This document shows positions 43,961 to 54,778 of a stretch of 64,000 nucleotides of DNA, one piece after another. Location of the stretch: NCBI GenBank assembly GCA_030180135.1, contig CM058236.1, forward strand, positions 49,458,947 through 49,522,946. The letters run 5' to 3'. Position 1 is the stretch's first letter. Each line of letters opens with the position of its first letter. The notes beneath the pieces are model-generated. The model searched no databases and had not been told where the DNA came from. It was given only the letters and a program-made list of their open reading frames with translations. Source of the DNA: Orychophragmus violaceus. Lineage: Eukaryota; Streptophyta; Magnoliopsida; Brassicales; Brassicaceae. Made by a program: the position numbers and the translations under genes.

Positions 43961-46900
43961 TTATGTGGTAGGCCGTGGTTGATGGCCTATATCGGCACCT
44001 CGGACCAGGTCAGACATCTGTTGTTTCTTCTCTGGGCATTCATCAAAAATTTCAGCTGCGAGCTTCAAGCGCATGTCGCCAATGATCTCGTCGCGCAGAT
44101 CATCCATCTGTACACCAAGAGCAAGGCACTCGACGAACTTCAAGGCATAAACTCCACAATCACCAACTTGATTATTTTGTGGTATGTTCTTGATGTAGTT
44201 AACTTTGAATGGATGCCAATTCCATTTGCCACCATCACCTAACAAGTGTATAGCAATTAGGAAATTAACGAGTAGATAACAGAATTAAATATTGATGAAT
44301 TGATAAAGGATCATAATCACCTTTTGCAGTCTCTGATCTGATCCAATACGGTAGCATTTTTGCATACTTCTTCACCTGATTAGTAATCAACTGCTCGCTC
44401 CCATCGCTGATGATGCCGTCGTAGACGTCAATCTTCCTATTAGGCAAATCAAGCTCACATGCCACCCAATGGTTGTTGTTGGAGTTGTGGCAAAAACAGA
44501 CATAATCCACATCGTCAATCCATCTCTTGTTGGAACTGCTATCATCACTGATACAAACACCAGAGTACACATCTTGGTAGCCAGACTTGAATATGAACTT
44601 TGCCTTCTTCTTCTCAAATTCCTTGGTCTCCTGATACCAAAAACTGATAAACATTTGGTCGATGAAAGCTACACGGTCTGTCCGGTAAGGATTTTCTTCA
44701 TGAAGCAAGCGTTTGCGAAACATTCGCATGGCTCCCGAAATATGCTGAAAGTGAGGAGAATGTCAGTAAGTAACAAATTATCCGCAACTATACCAACAAA
44801 AAACGGAACAAGGAAATTTAGACCCAATTTTAGACAAAATAAATCCGCAAGAAGGACAAAGATGTCACCTGGTCGCCTAACCAACCATATTCAGCTTCTG
44901 TCCAATCTTCCTTCTTCGTCATTAGCCTTTTTTAGAAGTTAACTTCAGGGTTGAATGTGCTAATTGGCTCCTCCCTTTCAAAAAACATTGACAACACAGG
45001 TTCTATTTTAGTGTTGTCCCACAAAAATAAGTGCACAAGTAAATTCAGATACTCACTCATCCTGTTGTATGAAGTCTCTGAGATTCTGAAGTTTCCTCTC
45101 TTCCACTTTCTCAAATGGGTCATATGCGTAGTCGCTTGGGAATTTTCCAAATGATGCCTTGGTTGACATGATCCTCTTCACGACTGAGCTTGGGGCATAT
45201 GGTTCAAGTTGTGACTTAGCCAAGAGTTTGATCTGTCCCTCGGCTGCATCTCCGTTGTTTTTCCGCAGCTGTGTGGCTAGCTTGTCCAAATGCTTTCCGG
45301 ATTCTGTGCTATCCTCATCGCCTACATCTTCAACTACAAGTTTCCCACCTTTTGTCTTTCGCTTTCCTTTGTTCTTAGGTGTCGCAAACTTCTCTGCTGG
45401 CTCAACTTTAACCTTGACCAATTTCTCTGAATTTCCAGTCTTTTTCCCAACAGCTTTATTCTTTCCCTTCTTCGCTTTTGGCTCTTTTTCAACATGACTA
45501 GGTCTCTCTAACCATGACTGCAATCAGTAGTAACATATCAACAGAAGTTCACGATAAAAAAATTATAAACTCAAAAAAAAAGCATTCTCATACCAGGTTT
45601 TCAGATGCACTGTCCTTCCTGTCTTTTTCTCCATTTAAATCAGTAGGAACCTACATAAAAAGTCATCAATGTTTATTTGTGTACTGTACAAATAAATAGT
45701 TAAGGAAATAGTTCATCAAGAATTATTAAACATTACTTACTGGAGTGTCTGGTGTACTGTTTTCAACATCATTGTCTCCATTGACATCAACTCCAGCCTG
45801 CTTCTACAAAAGCACACTTGACAAATAAATCCGTAATTCCAAAGTAAATCCGCAACAAATAGAACTCCAGCAAAAAAAACCGCAAGAAGGAGGGAATTCA
45901 AAAATTACCACAATCTTTGAATGACTTGTATCATCCACTACTTCCTCCTGGATTACCGGTTTCTTCCCTTCAGCCTTGGCATCATTTTGCAAGCTACGTA
46001 CAGCTCCTTTCATTAGACCCATTTGGTCCTCGACTTCTACAAACCTTGTACCTATTGCAGAAAACTGATGTCGATTGTGGCTGTCCATCTCACCCAATTT
46101 CTCAAAGACAGATTTCAGAAGATTGACTACTTCAGCATTGGAACTCGTCTCACCAGTGTGCTCACAACCACCCTTCACCTTCACTGTCTTGTTTTTCTTA
46201 CTTGATGGACCCGGGGTCTTGCCTTTTGAATTCTGCTCACTACTCGCACGCTTCTTATTACCCGGGCCTTTGAGTTTCTTACCATCTAAAACTCTTCCAT
46301 GCCATTCCCAAGTCCACTCCTTCTTCTGTAATCTCTGGTTGATGATGTCTTCTAACAGTGTATCCACTCTCTCGTCATCAGGTTCATCCCCCCAGTCGGG
46401 ATAAATATCTTCCTTCGCTTTCATTACCATATTGCGAACCTGAAATGCATATTCTTTGTTAGAACAACCCAAGCATACTAATATGCAAACAAAACAGTAA
46501 TTAAGTCCCTCTAGAACAGATGAAAAATCCGCAAACTATAAACAATTCCATAAAATGTAAACACCAAATCAATACGTACCTCATACTCCTCACTTTTAGC
46601 TGCGAAAATCACATCATCAACATCGTAATGAGCGCGTGATCCACCCCACCGAAGTATAGGAAGTGCATCATCAATCTTTCTACCACCATACATTTCTCCC
46701 AACTTCGGATATGATTCGTAAGCCCAAACATTAACTGCGTGAACAAATCCATTTAGTGTAACCGAGGAAGCAGCAAGGTTTGCTTTTCGGATGGAAGAGA
46801 TCAGAACATCAAATGCAAGACGGCCCCACTGGATACTATTAAAAACCTTCTTATCTAAGGCCTTCTTCGCATACTTCAACTCGATCCTAGAACCTCTTTG

Positions 46901-47431
46901 AAATCCAAAAACTCCAACATGGAGGAGGCATAAGAAACCAACACTCATCCTCTCAGTTGGTGTCCACCCGCCGCATATTTTCAGCACCCGTAGCATGTCT
47001 GTCCAATGTGGTCCATCTCCAACAGTCAATCCCATTTTAGACCATAACGCCGTGTGATCGAGATCAACTCCACCATCCTCACCATATTGATCACAGTCAA
47101 GACCGGTTATCTTAGCAAATTCGTAGAGTGAAAACCTCAGAGGATCATCGCCAATCAAACTCCACATTTCCATCTGCTTCTTAGTATCCAACTGTCGTGT
47201 AAGAAAGTAGAAAAGTGTGCTCCCGCAGAAAATGAATTTCTTCTCAGCTAGCTTAGCAACACACCCAAGCTTAGACTCCGTCATATCCTTCCAAGCATCT
47301 TCACCAAGTAGTTTCCTAGCTGTTCGTAACTGCTCTAAGCTACTGCCATGATTCAGACTTCGCGGCAGGGTAGGATAATTTCCGTCATGAAACAAACGAT
47401 GCGGATATCTATTCTGATTTGCTTCCTTCAT
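43961..47431 (-). pseudogene. ULP1-type cysteine protease gene with DUF1985 domain, one premature stop
   Basis: About seven exons on the minus strand, from ATG 47431. The first exon (to 46580) is a DUF1985 domain (KLGCVAKLAEKKFIFCGSTL, SLYEFAKITGLDCD). Exons at about 46438-45909, 45803-45740, 45650-45594 and 45519-45056 encode a Lys- and Glu-rich linker. The last two (about 44747-44323 and 44241-43961) form an Ulp1 (C48) peptidase with His in HWVACELDL, Asp in IDVYDG, and Gln and Cys in QVGDCGVYALKF; such enzymes cleave SUMO from proteins. A TAA at 44934-44932 breaks the exon before the catalytic part. The target of this protease for the transposon is unknown. Confidence 0.87.
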
Positions 47432-48403
47432 GTCTGCACTAACAATATTGAAAGAAATCAGTTACAAAATTCCAATCTTTTGAGAAGACAGATACGAGAT
47501 TGAGCTATGAAGAATACACCCAATTAAAGAAGCTAAAGCATATTGTATCAAAAAACGAATCAACAAGAGTACTAAAATTTCACCTACAAAGTTCTTACAA
47601 TAGTCGAGTTCAATCAAATCAACAAAAGGAATAAAATTTCACAAACTATCACAAGTCGATACAATCAAAGCAACAGAGGTACTGAAATTTCATAAATCCC
47701 TAAGACAAGTAACAACAGAATGAACACGACAGAGATGAAAACCGAGATGTAAAATTGCATGCGAGATGACGGCAGAGTAATCCAAGGTAAAATCAAAGAT
47801 TTAGGGGATGAGGATAGCACAAAATCGACAATCGAAGAGAGATTTCTAACTACAAGTAAAATTTTGGGGTTTTAAAATCGAACAAATAAAAATAGGGATT
47901 CAACCGAGAAGAACCTGTGGCATCCGAGAAGACGGCGAGATATGAAGGAGACGACGGCAAGGCGGCAAGGCGATGACGGAGGAGGCAAGGTGATGACGGC
48001 GAAAGAGGAAGGAGACGACGGCGAGAGAGTAAGGAGACGACGGCGATAAGGGTTTGAGCTGATTAGAGCTGCGCCGACAAAGTGTTAGCGGTTTAGAAGT
48101 GAAAAATTTCTTTATCTAGGTTATATGGTAAAGTAAAACATTTACATATTTTTTTGCAATTTAGTTTTTCAATTTAGTAAATTGGTATTAGTTTTTTGGT
48201 TTAATTGTTTTCTAAATAATTAGTTTACTAAAAAAAAGTATATTTTTTTATTTAAATAATTTGTTTAGTAAAAAAGGTAAGTATATGATTATGGGTAATT
48301 AAGTCATTTTACTAACTCAAAACACTAACTTAGTAAAAATAATGTATTGGATACTAAGATAGTTATTAATCAAAAGATTAATACCAAATGGAGCAAATTT
48401 CAC
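47432..48403. other. MULE right end: ULP gene 5' region and GACGGCGA-rich minisatellite
   Basis: At 47930-48050 a repeat of GGAGACGACGGCGA-type words (about six) lies upstream of the ULP gene and may sit in its 5' untranslated region or promoter. On the minus strand an AG acceptor just before the ATG (GTGCAG|ACATG) suggests a leader intron. The outer 340 bp are AT-rich up to the element end. Confidence 0.65.
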
Positions 48404-48412
48404 TTATTTGAT

Positions 48413-49490
48413 CTAAAAATTTTGATCTTAGCATTGAAATGGTTAGTAACATGATTCTGAAAATTCATGAAAGCTTCTAACACCCTATCCTTAGATTGCA
48501 TCAAGGTTATCCAAGTGTATTTAGATTTTTCATCAATGAATGTCACAAAATACTTATGATTCTCTCTAGAGACACAAGGGGCAGTCCACACATCAGAATG
48601 AACAAGATCAAAGCAACTTTCATATATAGTTTTAGAAGTAGGAAAGACAGACTTGCAATGTTTTCCAAGGATACAAGCCTCACAATCATCATTTTTGAAA
48701 GAAACAGACGGTAACAGAAGTCTTAAAGCCCTAGAGTGTGGATGTCCTAGCCTAGCATGCCAAATAGAATCATCCACACCAACATAAGTAGATAAAGCAA
48801 TAGATAATTCAGAAATTGGGTTAGTGTCTTCAAGCATGTAATGATCATCCTTTGTCACACCTTTCCCAAGTAACTTACTTGTCTCAATATCCTGAAAAAA
48901 CACATCATTAGGACTGAAAATAACATTGCAATTAAGGTCCGTAGCTATTTTCTTAACAGATAACAGGTTTGAAGTAAAACTAGGCATTAAGAAAGCTTTT
49001 GATTCTTTGCTAAACAAATTAAGATTTCCTATGCCTTGAATAGGAATCTTATCACCATTTGCAATCACAACATTACCAAGAGCAGGTTTGATATTATCTA
49101 TCAACTTAGAGTCACTGATCATATGGTGTGATGCTCCCGAATCAACTATCAATGGTCTGGTTCTATTTGATACAAAGAGAGAGTTACCGAGGGTCGTACC
49201 AGAGTTCTCCTTGAGAGCTTTGATAAGAGCTTCAAGGTCTGACCTCCTTACCACATCATTTTGAGAAGCCATAGCAGGAGCTTGATGAGCCACCATAGCC
49301 CTTCCTTCCTCACCAGACTGCATTGAAGATGAACCATGTTCAGAAGCACCATTTGAGAAGTTTGCTCTTTGGTCTTTGAACCGGTTGAATGATGATGGCC
49401 TGAGGTGGGGATGAAGGCGCCAGCACTTCTCCTTGAGATAACCACTCTTCTTGCAATGTTCACAAAACCAGACTGGCCTCTTGTCACCAC
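48413..49490 (-). pseudogene. Copia zinc knuckle, protease and integrase N-terminal half
   Basis: The frame begins near 49490 with RPVWFCEHCKKSGYLKEKC, a zinc knuckle in which the usual His is Tyr, which should weaken zinc binding. Next come the protease (LIVDSGASHHMI), GAG-pre-integrase (IWHARLGHPHSRALRLLL, CEACILGK) and the start of integrase (DLVHSDVWTAPCVS, FVTFIDEKSKYTWI). It breaks at the MULE duplication after KIKIFRSN; the other half is at 39047. Confidence 0.87.
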
Positions 49491-49494
49491 CATT

Positions 49495-50239
49495 TCATTG
49501 CCTCTCTTCAGGTCTGAATGCACTCTTATGTGCAGTCCCAAGCTCACGCTTACCTCCAAAGAGACCAAAGGATCCCTGCTCCTTCTGAATTTGAGCACAA
49601 ACATCATCCAAGGAAGGAAGTGTCTCTGCCCTTAGCATGTGTTGGATGAGGCTGGCATAAGATGAATTCATAGTTAACAAGAGGGCAAACACCTTATCTT
49701 GCTCTCTTCTTTCCTGAAGAACAATGGGATCAACAGTAGGTGGCCTTAACATCTCCAACTCTGCCCACAAAGCTCTAAACTTCCCAAAATGTTGTTTGAA
49801 CTCCATGTCTTCTTGATGGAGATTGTTGATAGCAAGCTTGACTTCAAACACCCTGCTCAGATTGGACATATTCCCATAAACTTTCTTGAGAGTGTCCCAC
49901 AAATCCTTGGAAGTTTCACAATAAGAATAAGCTTCCAAGAGAGATGGTTCAAGGGAACTTTGTAGAATGGAAAGTACATTTTGGTCTCCTTGAACCCCAT
50001 AGCTCTTCATCTTCAAGAGCCGCTTCTTTAGCAGCTTCTTCATCAGCTTGAGTCTCTGCTTTGGTTCCATCTTTAGCTTTGTCCATAGCTTCAGACTTCA
50101 TTATCTTAATTGGAGCAGTGTTACTCAGAACATGCTTCCACAAACCTCTGCCATCAAGGGCAGATTTAACCATCCTAGCCCAAACAATATAGTTGGCGCC
50201 TTTAAGGACAACGGGGATTATCACTCTTGAGTTCTCCAT
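49495..50239 (-). pseudogene. Copia gag, frameshifted
   Basis: It starts at ATG 50239 (MENSRVIIPVVLKGANYIVW), the usual start of this Copia Gag type (UBN2). A frameshift near 49990 separates it from the second half (VLSILQSSLEPSLLEAYSYC, SKDLWDTLKKVYGN, ALLLTMNSSYASLIQHML), which ends at 49495. Confidence 0.87.
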
Positions 50240-50428
50240 TGATGTGGAGGGAGTATTCAAGAAGAAAGATCACAAAGAAGTTTATAAACTGAGAGAGAAT
50301 GAGCTAAGAGCAGTATACTCCTAGAACGAAAGCGGTTTCTTAAGAGAGTTTCAAGAACAGTTTTAGAAACAAGAAAATCAGAGTTTAAAGAAACAATTTG
50401 CGGAAATGAATAGGTACAGGAGCTTAAT

Positions 50429-50440
50429 GCTCTGATACCA
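50429..50440 (-). other. Primer-binding site of the intron 5 Copia
   Basis: TGGTATCAGAGC on the minus strand directly abuts the LTR end (50441). Confidence 0.93.
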
Positions 50441-50834
50441 TGTTAGAATTTAAGAGTATAAACCAGAGATTACAAGATCTAGACAAAGAATCACAAGATT
50501 AGAAGATTAAAGAGAGTTTGAGAGAATAAGAACAAGAGAGAGAGAATTGGAGAAGAGAATAATTCTTCTTAGCTTTGAATTTCAAAATCAGAGAGTACAA
50601 TATTGAGAAAGAGCTGTTAGACTAATCCTAGAACATGTGGCTAATAATTGTCCACATATTTTAGCTTACAAGGGAAGCTAGCCCAAAATATCTTAAGTAA
50701 CTAAATTGTTTTCACTGTTCATCTGCGGGTACTATTCACAGATGATTCTCTTCTAGTTACTTCTTCTAGTTTGGTTACTCCAAGACCTCTCATGACCAAT
50801 AGCACATTGATCTTCTATGATCTCCATTCCAATA
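50441..50834 (-). repeat. 5' LTR of the intron 5 Copia
   Basis: On the minus strand it runs from TATTGGAATGG to TTCTAACA. The first bases are TA rather than the usual TG in both LTRs, so this change probably existed before insertion. Divergence from the 3' LTR is about 2.3%. Confidence 0.93.
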
Positions 50835-50837
50835 TAC

Positions 50838-51420
50838 CTGACAGATCTCAATCTGTCGTCGAAGTTCAAAGTTATGGTTCTGGACCTCCTCAACAATCAA
50901 AGCACGTTCAAGTGCACTTGTTAGTATTCTCTCTGCTTCAAGAAGCGCCGATTCTTTTGTTTTTTTCAGCTGTTTCAACGCTTTCTTGTCTTCTTGAAGC
51001 GTAGAGATCTGTAAACAAGAAGAAGTGATGTAAACACAAGAAGAAACAATTTGAAATAGATGTAGTCAAAGACCTGATGCTTGTGAAACTTGATATGAGC
51101 TTCAAGAGGAGCTATAACGGATTCAAGGGGTAGCGAGTCATCGTCCTATTGATGAGTGTAAACCCTCCTCAGTGCTTCTTCTGCAGCGTCATGTGCCGCT
51201 AATGCATCTTCCTTCTCCTCTTCTAGCTTCTTCATCTCCACCTCCTGCTCTTCCACAATCATGCCATAATCTTAACTTATTATTCTTCTAGTGATACTGG
51301 ATTCATTGCTAAAGGTTTTGACATGATTTCCAATCACAAAGATGATAAACGCACCTTTTGTTCAACAAGATTCTTATAGACTCCAAGTCTCTCCTCCAAC
51401 TTCTTCATGTTTTCTCTTAA
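50838..51420 (-). pseudogene. MAP70-like exons 3, 4 and 5
   Basis: Exon 3 is 51420-51355 (LRENMKKLEERLGVYKNLV). Exon 4, about 51249-51074, reads EVEMKKLEEEKEDALAAH, RRVYTHQ, then TAG at 51148-51146 in place of Lys, then DDDSLPLESVIAPLEAHIK. Exon 5 is 51008-50838 (LKKTKESALLEAERILTSAL to RRQIEICQ). Its donor site is where a Copia element landed. Confidence 0.9.
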
Positions 51421-51555
51421 CTGAAAAACAACCAAATAGTATCAGCAGAGCTCAATAAAACTTGTAGGTAAGACAGAGTGGAACAGCTAAATAGAGGATC
51501 ATCACAAACATATTTGGTTATACAAATAGGTATGATCATTGTTATGCTAACATAC

Positions 51556-51771
51556 CTCCTCAAATGCTCTGTTTTTGAGCTCTTCTTTTGTTCTCAAAGC
51601 CTCAATTTCAGCTTCTGCGGACAAAAGCGCCTTGTCTTTTTCTACAAAGAGAAATGAAAAGAAAGCAGCACACCCTTCAACGTTAAGCAATTCCTCGGAA
51701 GGACAGGAGTGATGATTTAAAAAACTCAGAGAAGAAAAGAAGAACCTTTAAGCTGGTTTTGCAGAGAAGAG
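51556..51771 (-). pseudogene. MAP70-like exon 1 (end) and exon 2
   Basis: Exon 1 after the CACTA element reads SLQNQLK to a donor after 51746. Exon 2 (51641-51556, 86 nt) reads KDKALLSAEAEIEALRTKEE and ends RAFEE. Joined across the intron these give LQNQLKEKDKAL, a MAP70 hallmark. The part of exon 1 beyond the CACTA element (from 54519 upward) is out of frame or degenerate. Confidence 0.85.
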
Positions 51772-54518
51772 CACTACAAGAAAAGTCCTCATTGATAGCA
51801 TTAGACGATAGCGTTTTTTACCAAACTGCTATCGTTGATGACTCTAACTTTTTTTCAACTATATAATAGCATTAGATAGATGCTATGGTATGATTTCAAT
51901 GAAAATTGGTTTTTGGAGCCACATTTTCATTAAGAGGGAAACAAATTGAGTGTTTTGGAGCCAACACTTAGAAAAAATTAGACAAAATATTTTTCCCCTC
52001 TTTCTCTTCTCTTTGACAAACAGATTCATCGACTCTAGCTTTCTCTCTTTGACAAACACGATTCATCGACTCTGTCTTTCTCTCTTCATCCTCTCTTCCT
52101 TCCTCGTTTCTCTTCCGATCCTCCACCGTTTTCCTCCTCCTTTCGTTCTTATTTCGGCCTCTCACTCACTAGATTTTTCCTCTAAATCCTCTAAAATCCC
52201 TAGATCCCGAAATCAAAGCCCTAAAATTTCAAGAGACTGGAGATGAGAAGAAGAAGAAAGACAAGCTTAGGAGAAGTTCGACGCTCGCATAGGACGTCTG
52301 TTGAGGTTAGCGGTGGAAGCAGCGGTGGATTACTTCTCTCGGATGTTTCTTCTTCGGCGATTCAGATTCATCGATGGTGGAAACAAAACCCTAATTCAGT
52401 ATTGTTAATGATCCTTTCCACTTCTCCATGTGCTCTTCTATATTGTGTTTGTATGAATGATGGGATCTGATTAGTGGTACTTTTCTCTCTCTAGGAAAAA
52501 TTAGTACCTGGATTGACTTGGATTCCGAAGAAGAGATCTTGCGGATGGATTCAGAAACCACATTGAAGCAAGAAATAGCTTGCACTACGGAGATAAAAAT
52601 AATATCTAAGATCTAAGAATAAGTTATGACAAATGACAGATGGACTTTCACGTTAATAACAATCTACTTTGGGGTATATTTTGGATTTTTATGTTGTGAA
52701 TATGTTATGTTACATAATCAGATAGGGTTGATGATTGTGTTTGTTTGAATATATCTCCATCACATGTGTGTTCTGTAGATGGGATCACTGCTGTCAGTTT
52801 ACGGGTGTTTTCAACACAAGAAGCAACTAAGCACGAGAGTAGGAAATGATGCGGAGAACGGATTACGTTTACCCCTTGTAAATGAGGAGAACATGGTTTT
52901 GCTTGACAAGAGAAAAGCTTTTGATTCAAAGGCACTACGGTCATGTGTCCATCTCTTCCATATTATATTTCAGGTAGATACAGAATCCCTTGGATATGTA
53001 TAACATTTATATTTCTGAGTTAAATTGTTTGTGGTGATCACTGAAGTTGTTCTGGCATTTGTGTGTTGTGGTTTGTTGAAAAACAGATGAGTGCTGGAGC
53101 AGCTGTGCTTACAGACACTATATATTGGACCGTGATTTACCCCTTTCTGACTTTAAAGGACTATGAGATGAGTTTCGTAAGTTTCTAGCCATTTTCATCA
53201 AGAATTTTCCTCACCATATGATAGGAAAAACCTGTTGTGCACATCACTTGCTATGTTGCATAAGTTCTGTACTTGGGGGTTTTATACTTGCTCTTAAATT
53301 ATTCGCGTGGAAACTTAAGTCTTAACTTAATACTGCAAATTATGTGTTTCAGATGACTGTGAATTTCCATACAAGCAACCTCTTTTTGCTGCTTTGTGAC
53401 ACAACTCTTAACCGTCTGGTAAAAACTCTTTTTTTTCTTTTTTTTTTCTTTTTTCTGTATCTAAGATGCTACCAAGCGTTTCAATCTGTATCAATATGAG
53501 GTTATTTTGTTGGTGTTACTCGCAGAGATTTCCCTTGTTCAGGTTCTCTTACTTCATCTTGTGGACATGAAGTTTTGTTATTTTCCAATGGATTCTTCAT
53601 GTTTTTATCTCCGTAGTGTAAGAACTTTTCTTTGTCTCTCTTCTCTATTATCTTATATAACTTATTCTTAGATCTTGATTGACGTTTCTATTCCTCGATT
53701 GATTTAGGTGGCCATATCCATTTATCGACTTGTCAGTTCCCATGGCGTTTCACGAAGATCTGTTGTGGAGAAGGATGTTTGAAGAAAGAGCTCTTGTGGA
53801 GATGGAGTTTCCTAATATTGGCAATGATTTGAAATTGGTAAATTCATACTTTTTTATAGTTTTGGCTAATGTTTTATTTATTTAATTTTCTTGTATGTCT
53901 TGATTCCATTGCTTCCGTTTTATATTTTCAGAAACTTTTGCGAATTACTTTGGAAAGTTGGAGAACTTGTGGACTCTGAAGATATCATTGGAGGCACAAA
54001 GACTTATTATGTTTTTTTTTTCAAGAAGATGAACATAGAGACACCGAGACTAAAGGCACACAATCAGCTAGCTATAATTAGGTGACTTTCTTGTAATTCT
54101 CCGGTAGGATTTGTTTTTGAATTTACTTACGAGTACTTTGGTACTTAGTAATGTAATATTACTTTTAATGTAATACTACAATTATGTAACTTCTAAGGAT
54201 TTATGAAATATATTTTTTATCAAATATAAAATTTAAAGTTATAATTAATTAATAATGTGTAAAAAATAGGATTCAAAACAATCAAATAATAGCACTAAAT
54301 CAAACATACATAGCGCAGATATAATGCTATAATAAAATAGATTATAGCACATGTCATATACGGTGCTATCATATGTGCCACATACCATAGCACACGAAAA
54401 ACGCTATTGTATGGAGGGGTCTATTATAGCTTCGACTGTAATAGCGTTTATGGAAGCGCTATTATACATCTATTATAGCGATAATCGTGTGCTATCATTG
54501 CCCTTATTTCTTGTAGTG
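51772..54518 (+). mobile_element. CACTA element with captured host gene pieces
   Basis: The ends are CACTACAAGAAAA (51772) and TTTCTTGTAGTG (54518), exact CACTA termini, with the 3-bp duplication GAG (51769-51771, 54519-54521). Subterminal motifs of the type AACGCTAT and TAATAGCG recur in both ends, most in the last 230 bp. No CACTA transposase is present. The middle holds a multi-exon fragment of a host gene, so this is a gene-capturing non-autonomous element. It cuts exon 1 of the MAP70-like gene. Confidence 0.93.
52243..54085 (+). pseudogene. Captured fragment of a plant membrane-protein gene, fused to unknown sequence
   Basis: Exons with proper splice sites: about 52779-52974 (MGSLLSVYGCFQ...CVHLFHIIFQ), 53087-53176 (MSAGAAVLTDTIYWTVIYPF), 53353-53418 (MTVNFHTSNLLFLLLCDTTL), about 53526-53619 (RFPLFRFSYFILWT, TGA, SFVIFQWILHVFIS) and from about 53708 (VWPYPFIDLS). 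From memory this resembles a plant family of multi-pass membrane proteins of the At1g10660 or At5g62960 type. After DLS the frame turns into MAFHEDLLWRRMFEERALVE and further exon-like pieces that I do not recognise, so two sources may be fused. The TGA at 53568-53570 stops it. Any transcript would be antisense to the MAP70-like gene. Confidence 0.6.
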
Positions 54519-54778
54519 GAGGTGTTAGATGCAAAAGGGTTTTCTCATGCATTCATTTTAACTCTGAAAGGCTCCTCCCTCTTTGTTGCGGTATAGATAT
54601 GAGTTTTGGTCTAAGCAGTTAAAGGAATGATACAGGGGAGAAACGGAGGCGTTCATTATATATACACACACGCTTTTAGAGAAGAGAGAGACCATTCCTT
54701 AAAGGAATTGATGTTTAAGGGGAGAGAGAGAGAGTTTTAATTACTAACTTTTTATTTCCTCATTCTCAAGCAACCGTC
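54519..54778 (-). pseudogene. MAP70-like 5' end and core promoter remnant
   Basis: This is the upstream half of exon 1 beyond the CACTA insertion (TSD GAG, 54519-54521). On the minus strand a TATATATA box lies near 54657-54664, with candidate start codons near 54547-54558. The first ATG runs into TGA after three codons. A second gives MHEKTLLHLTP but is one base out of frame with LQNQLK beyond the insertion, so the start has decayed. A long-TIR Mutator-like element begins at 54779. Confidence 0.6.

Larger units (their letters stand above)
39057..48403. mobile_element. 9.3-kb MULE carrying transposase and an ULP1-type protease gene (Kaonashi-like)
   Basis: The 9-bp duplication TTATTTGAT (39048-39056, 48404-48412) lies in the Copia integrase gene. 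The termini share only a weak inverted match (GGGAAAATTACT and GTGAAATTTGCT), so this is a non-TIR type. A MURA-type transposase reads right (40463-42956) and an ULP1-type gene with a DUF1985 domain reads left (47431-43961). The pair is known from Arabidopsis as ULP-carrying (Kaonashi) MULEs. Both genes have a premature stop. Confidence 0.92.
35970..50834 (-). mobile_element. Copia element at the MAP70-like intron 5 donor, split by a MULE
   Basis: The LTRs are 50441-50834 (5', 394 bp) and 35970-36374 (3', 405 bp), differing by nine substitutions and one 11-bp indel. The duplication TACCT (50835-50839, 35965-35969; AGGTA on the minus strand) spans the CAG|GTA donor of exon 5. The order on the minus strand is gag, protease, integrase, a break at the MULE (39057-48403), the rest of integrase, reverse transcriptase and RNase H. 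Several frameshifts and stops are present. Confidence 0.94.
23252..54630 (-). pseudogene. MAP70-5-like: MAP70-like microtubule-associated protein gene, shattered by transposons
   Basis: Ten exon pieces on the minus strand, in the right order, spell a MAP70 coiled-coil protein: LQNQLKEKDKAL, then EIEALRTKEELKNRAFEE, EKLGVYKN-type segment, ALRRVYTHQ, LLEAERILTSALERA, ILAGGTAANAVRDY, SASRVALAVANEWKD, GEMQKLRDKLAV and KKVDALTKAIEVE. MAP70 proteins bind microtubules, and MAP70-5 shapes cell walls (known of the family). Four elements sit directly in it (CACTA, Copia, LINE, gag-only LTR), each with a target duplication that restores the exon or intron when removed. It also has TAG at 51148-51146, TAA at 35618-35616 and a frameshift near 23625. 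From memory it best resembles MAP70-5. It is dead in this copy unless another copy exists elsewhere. Confidence 0.92.
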
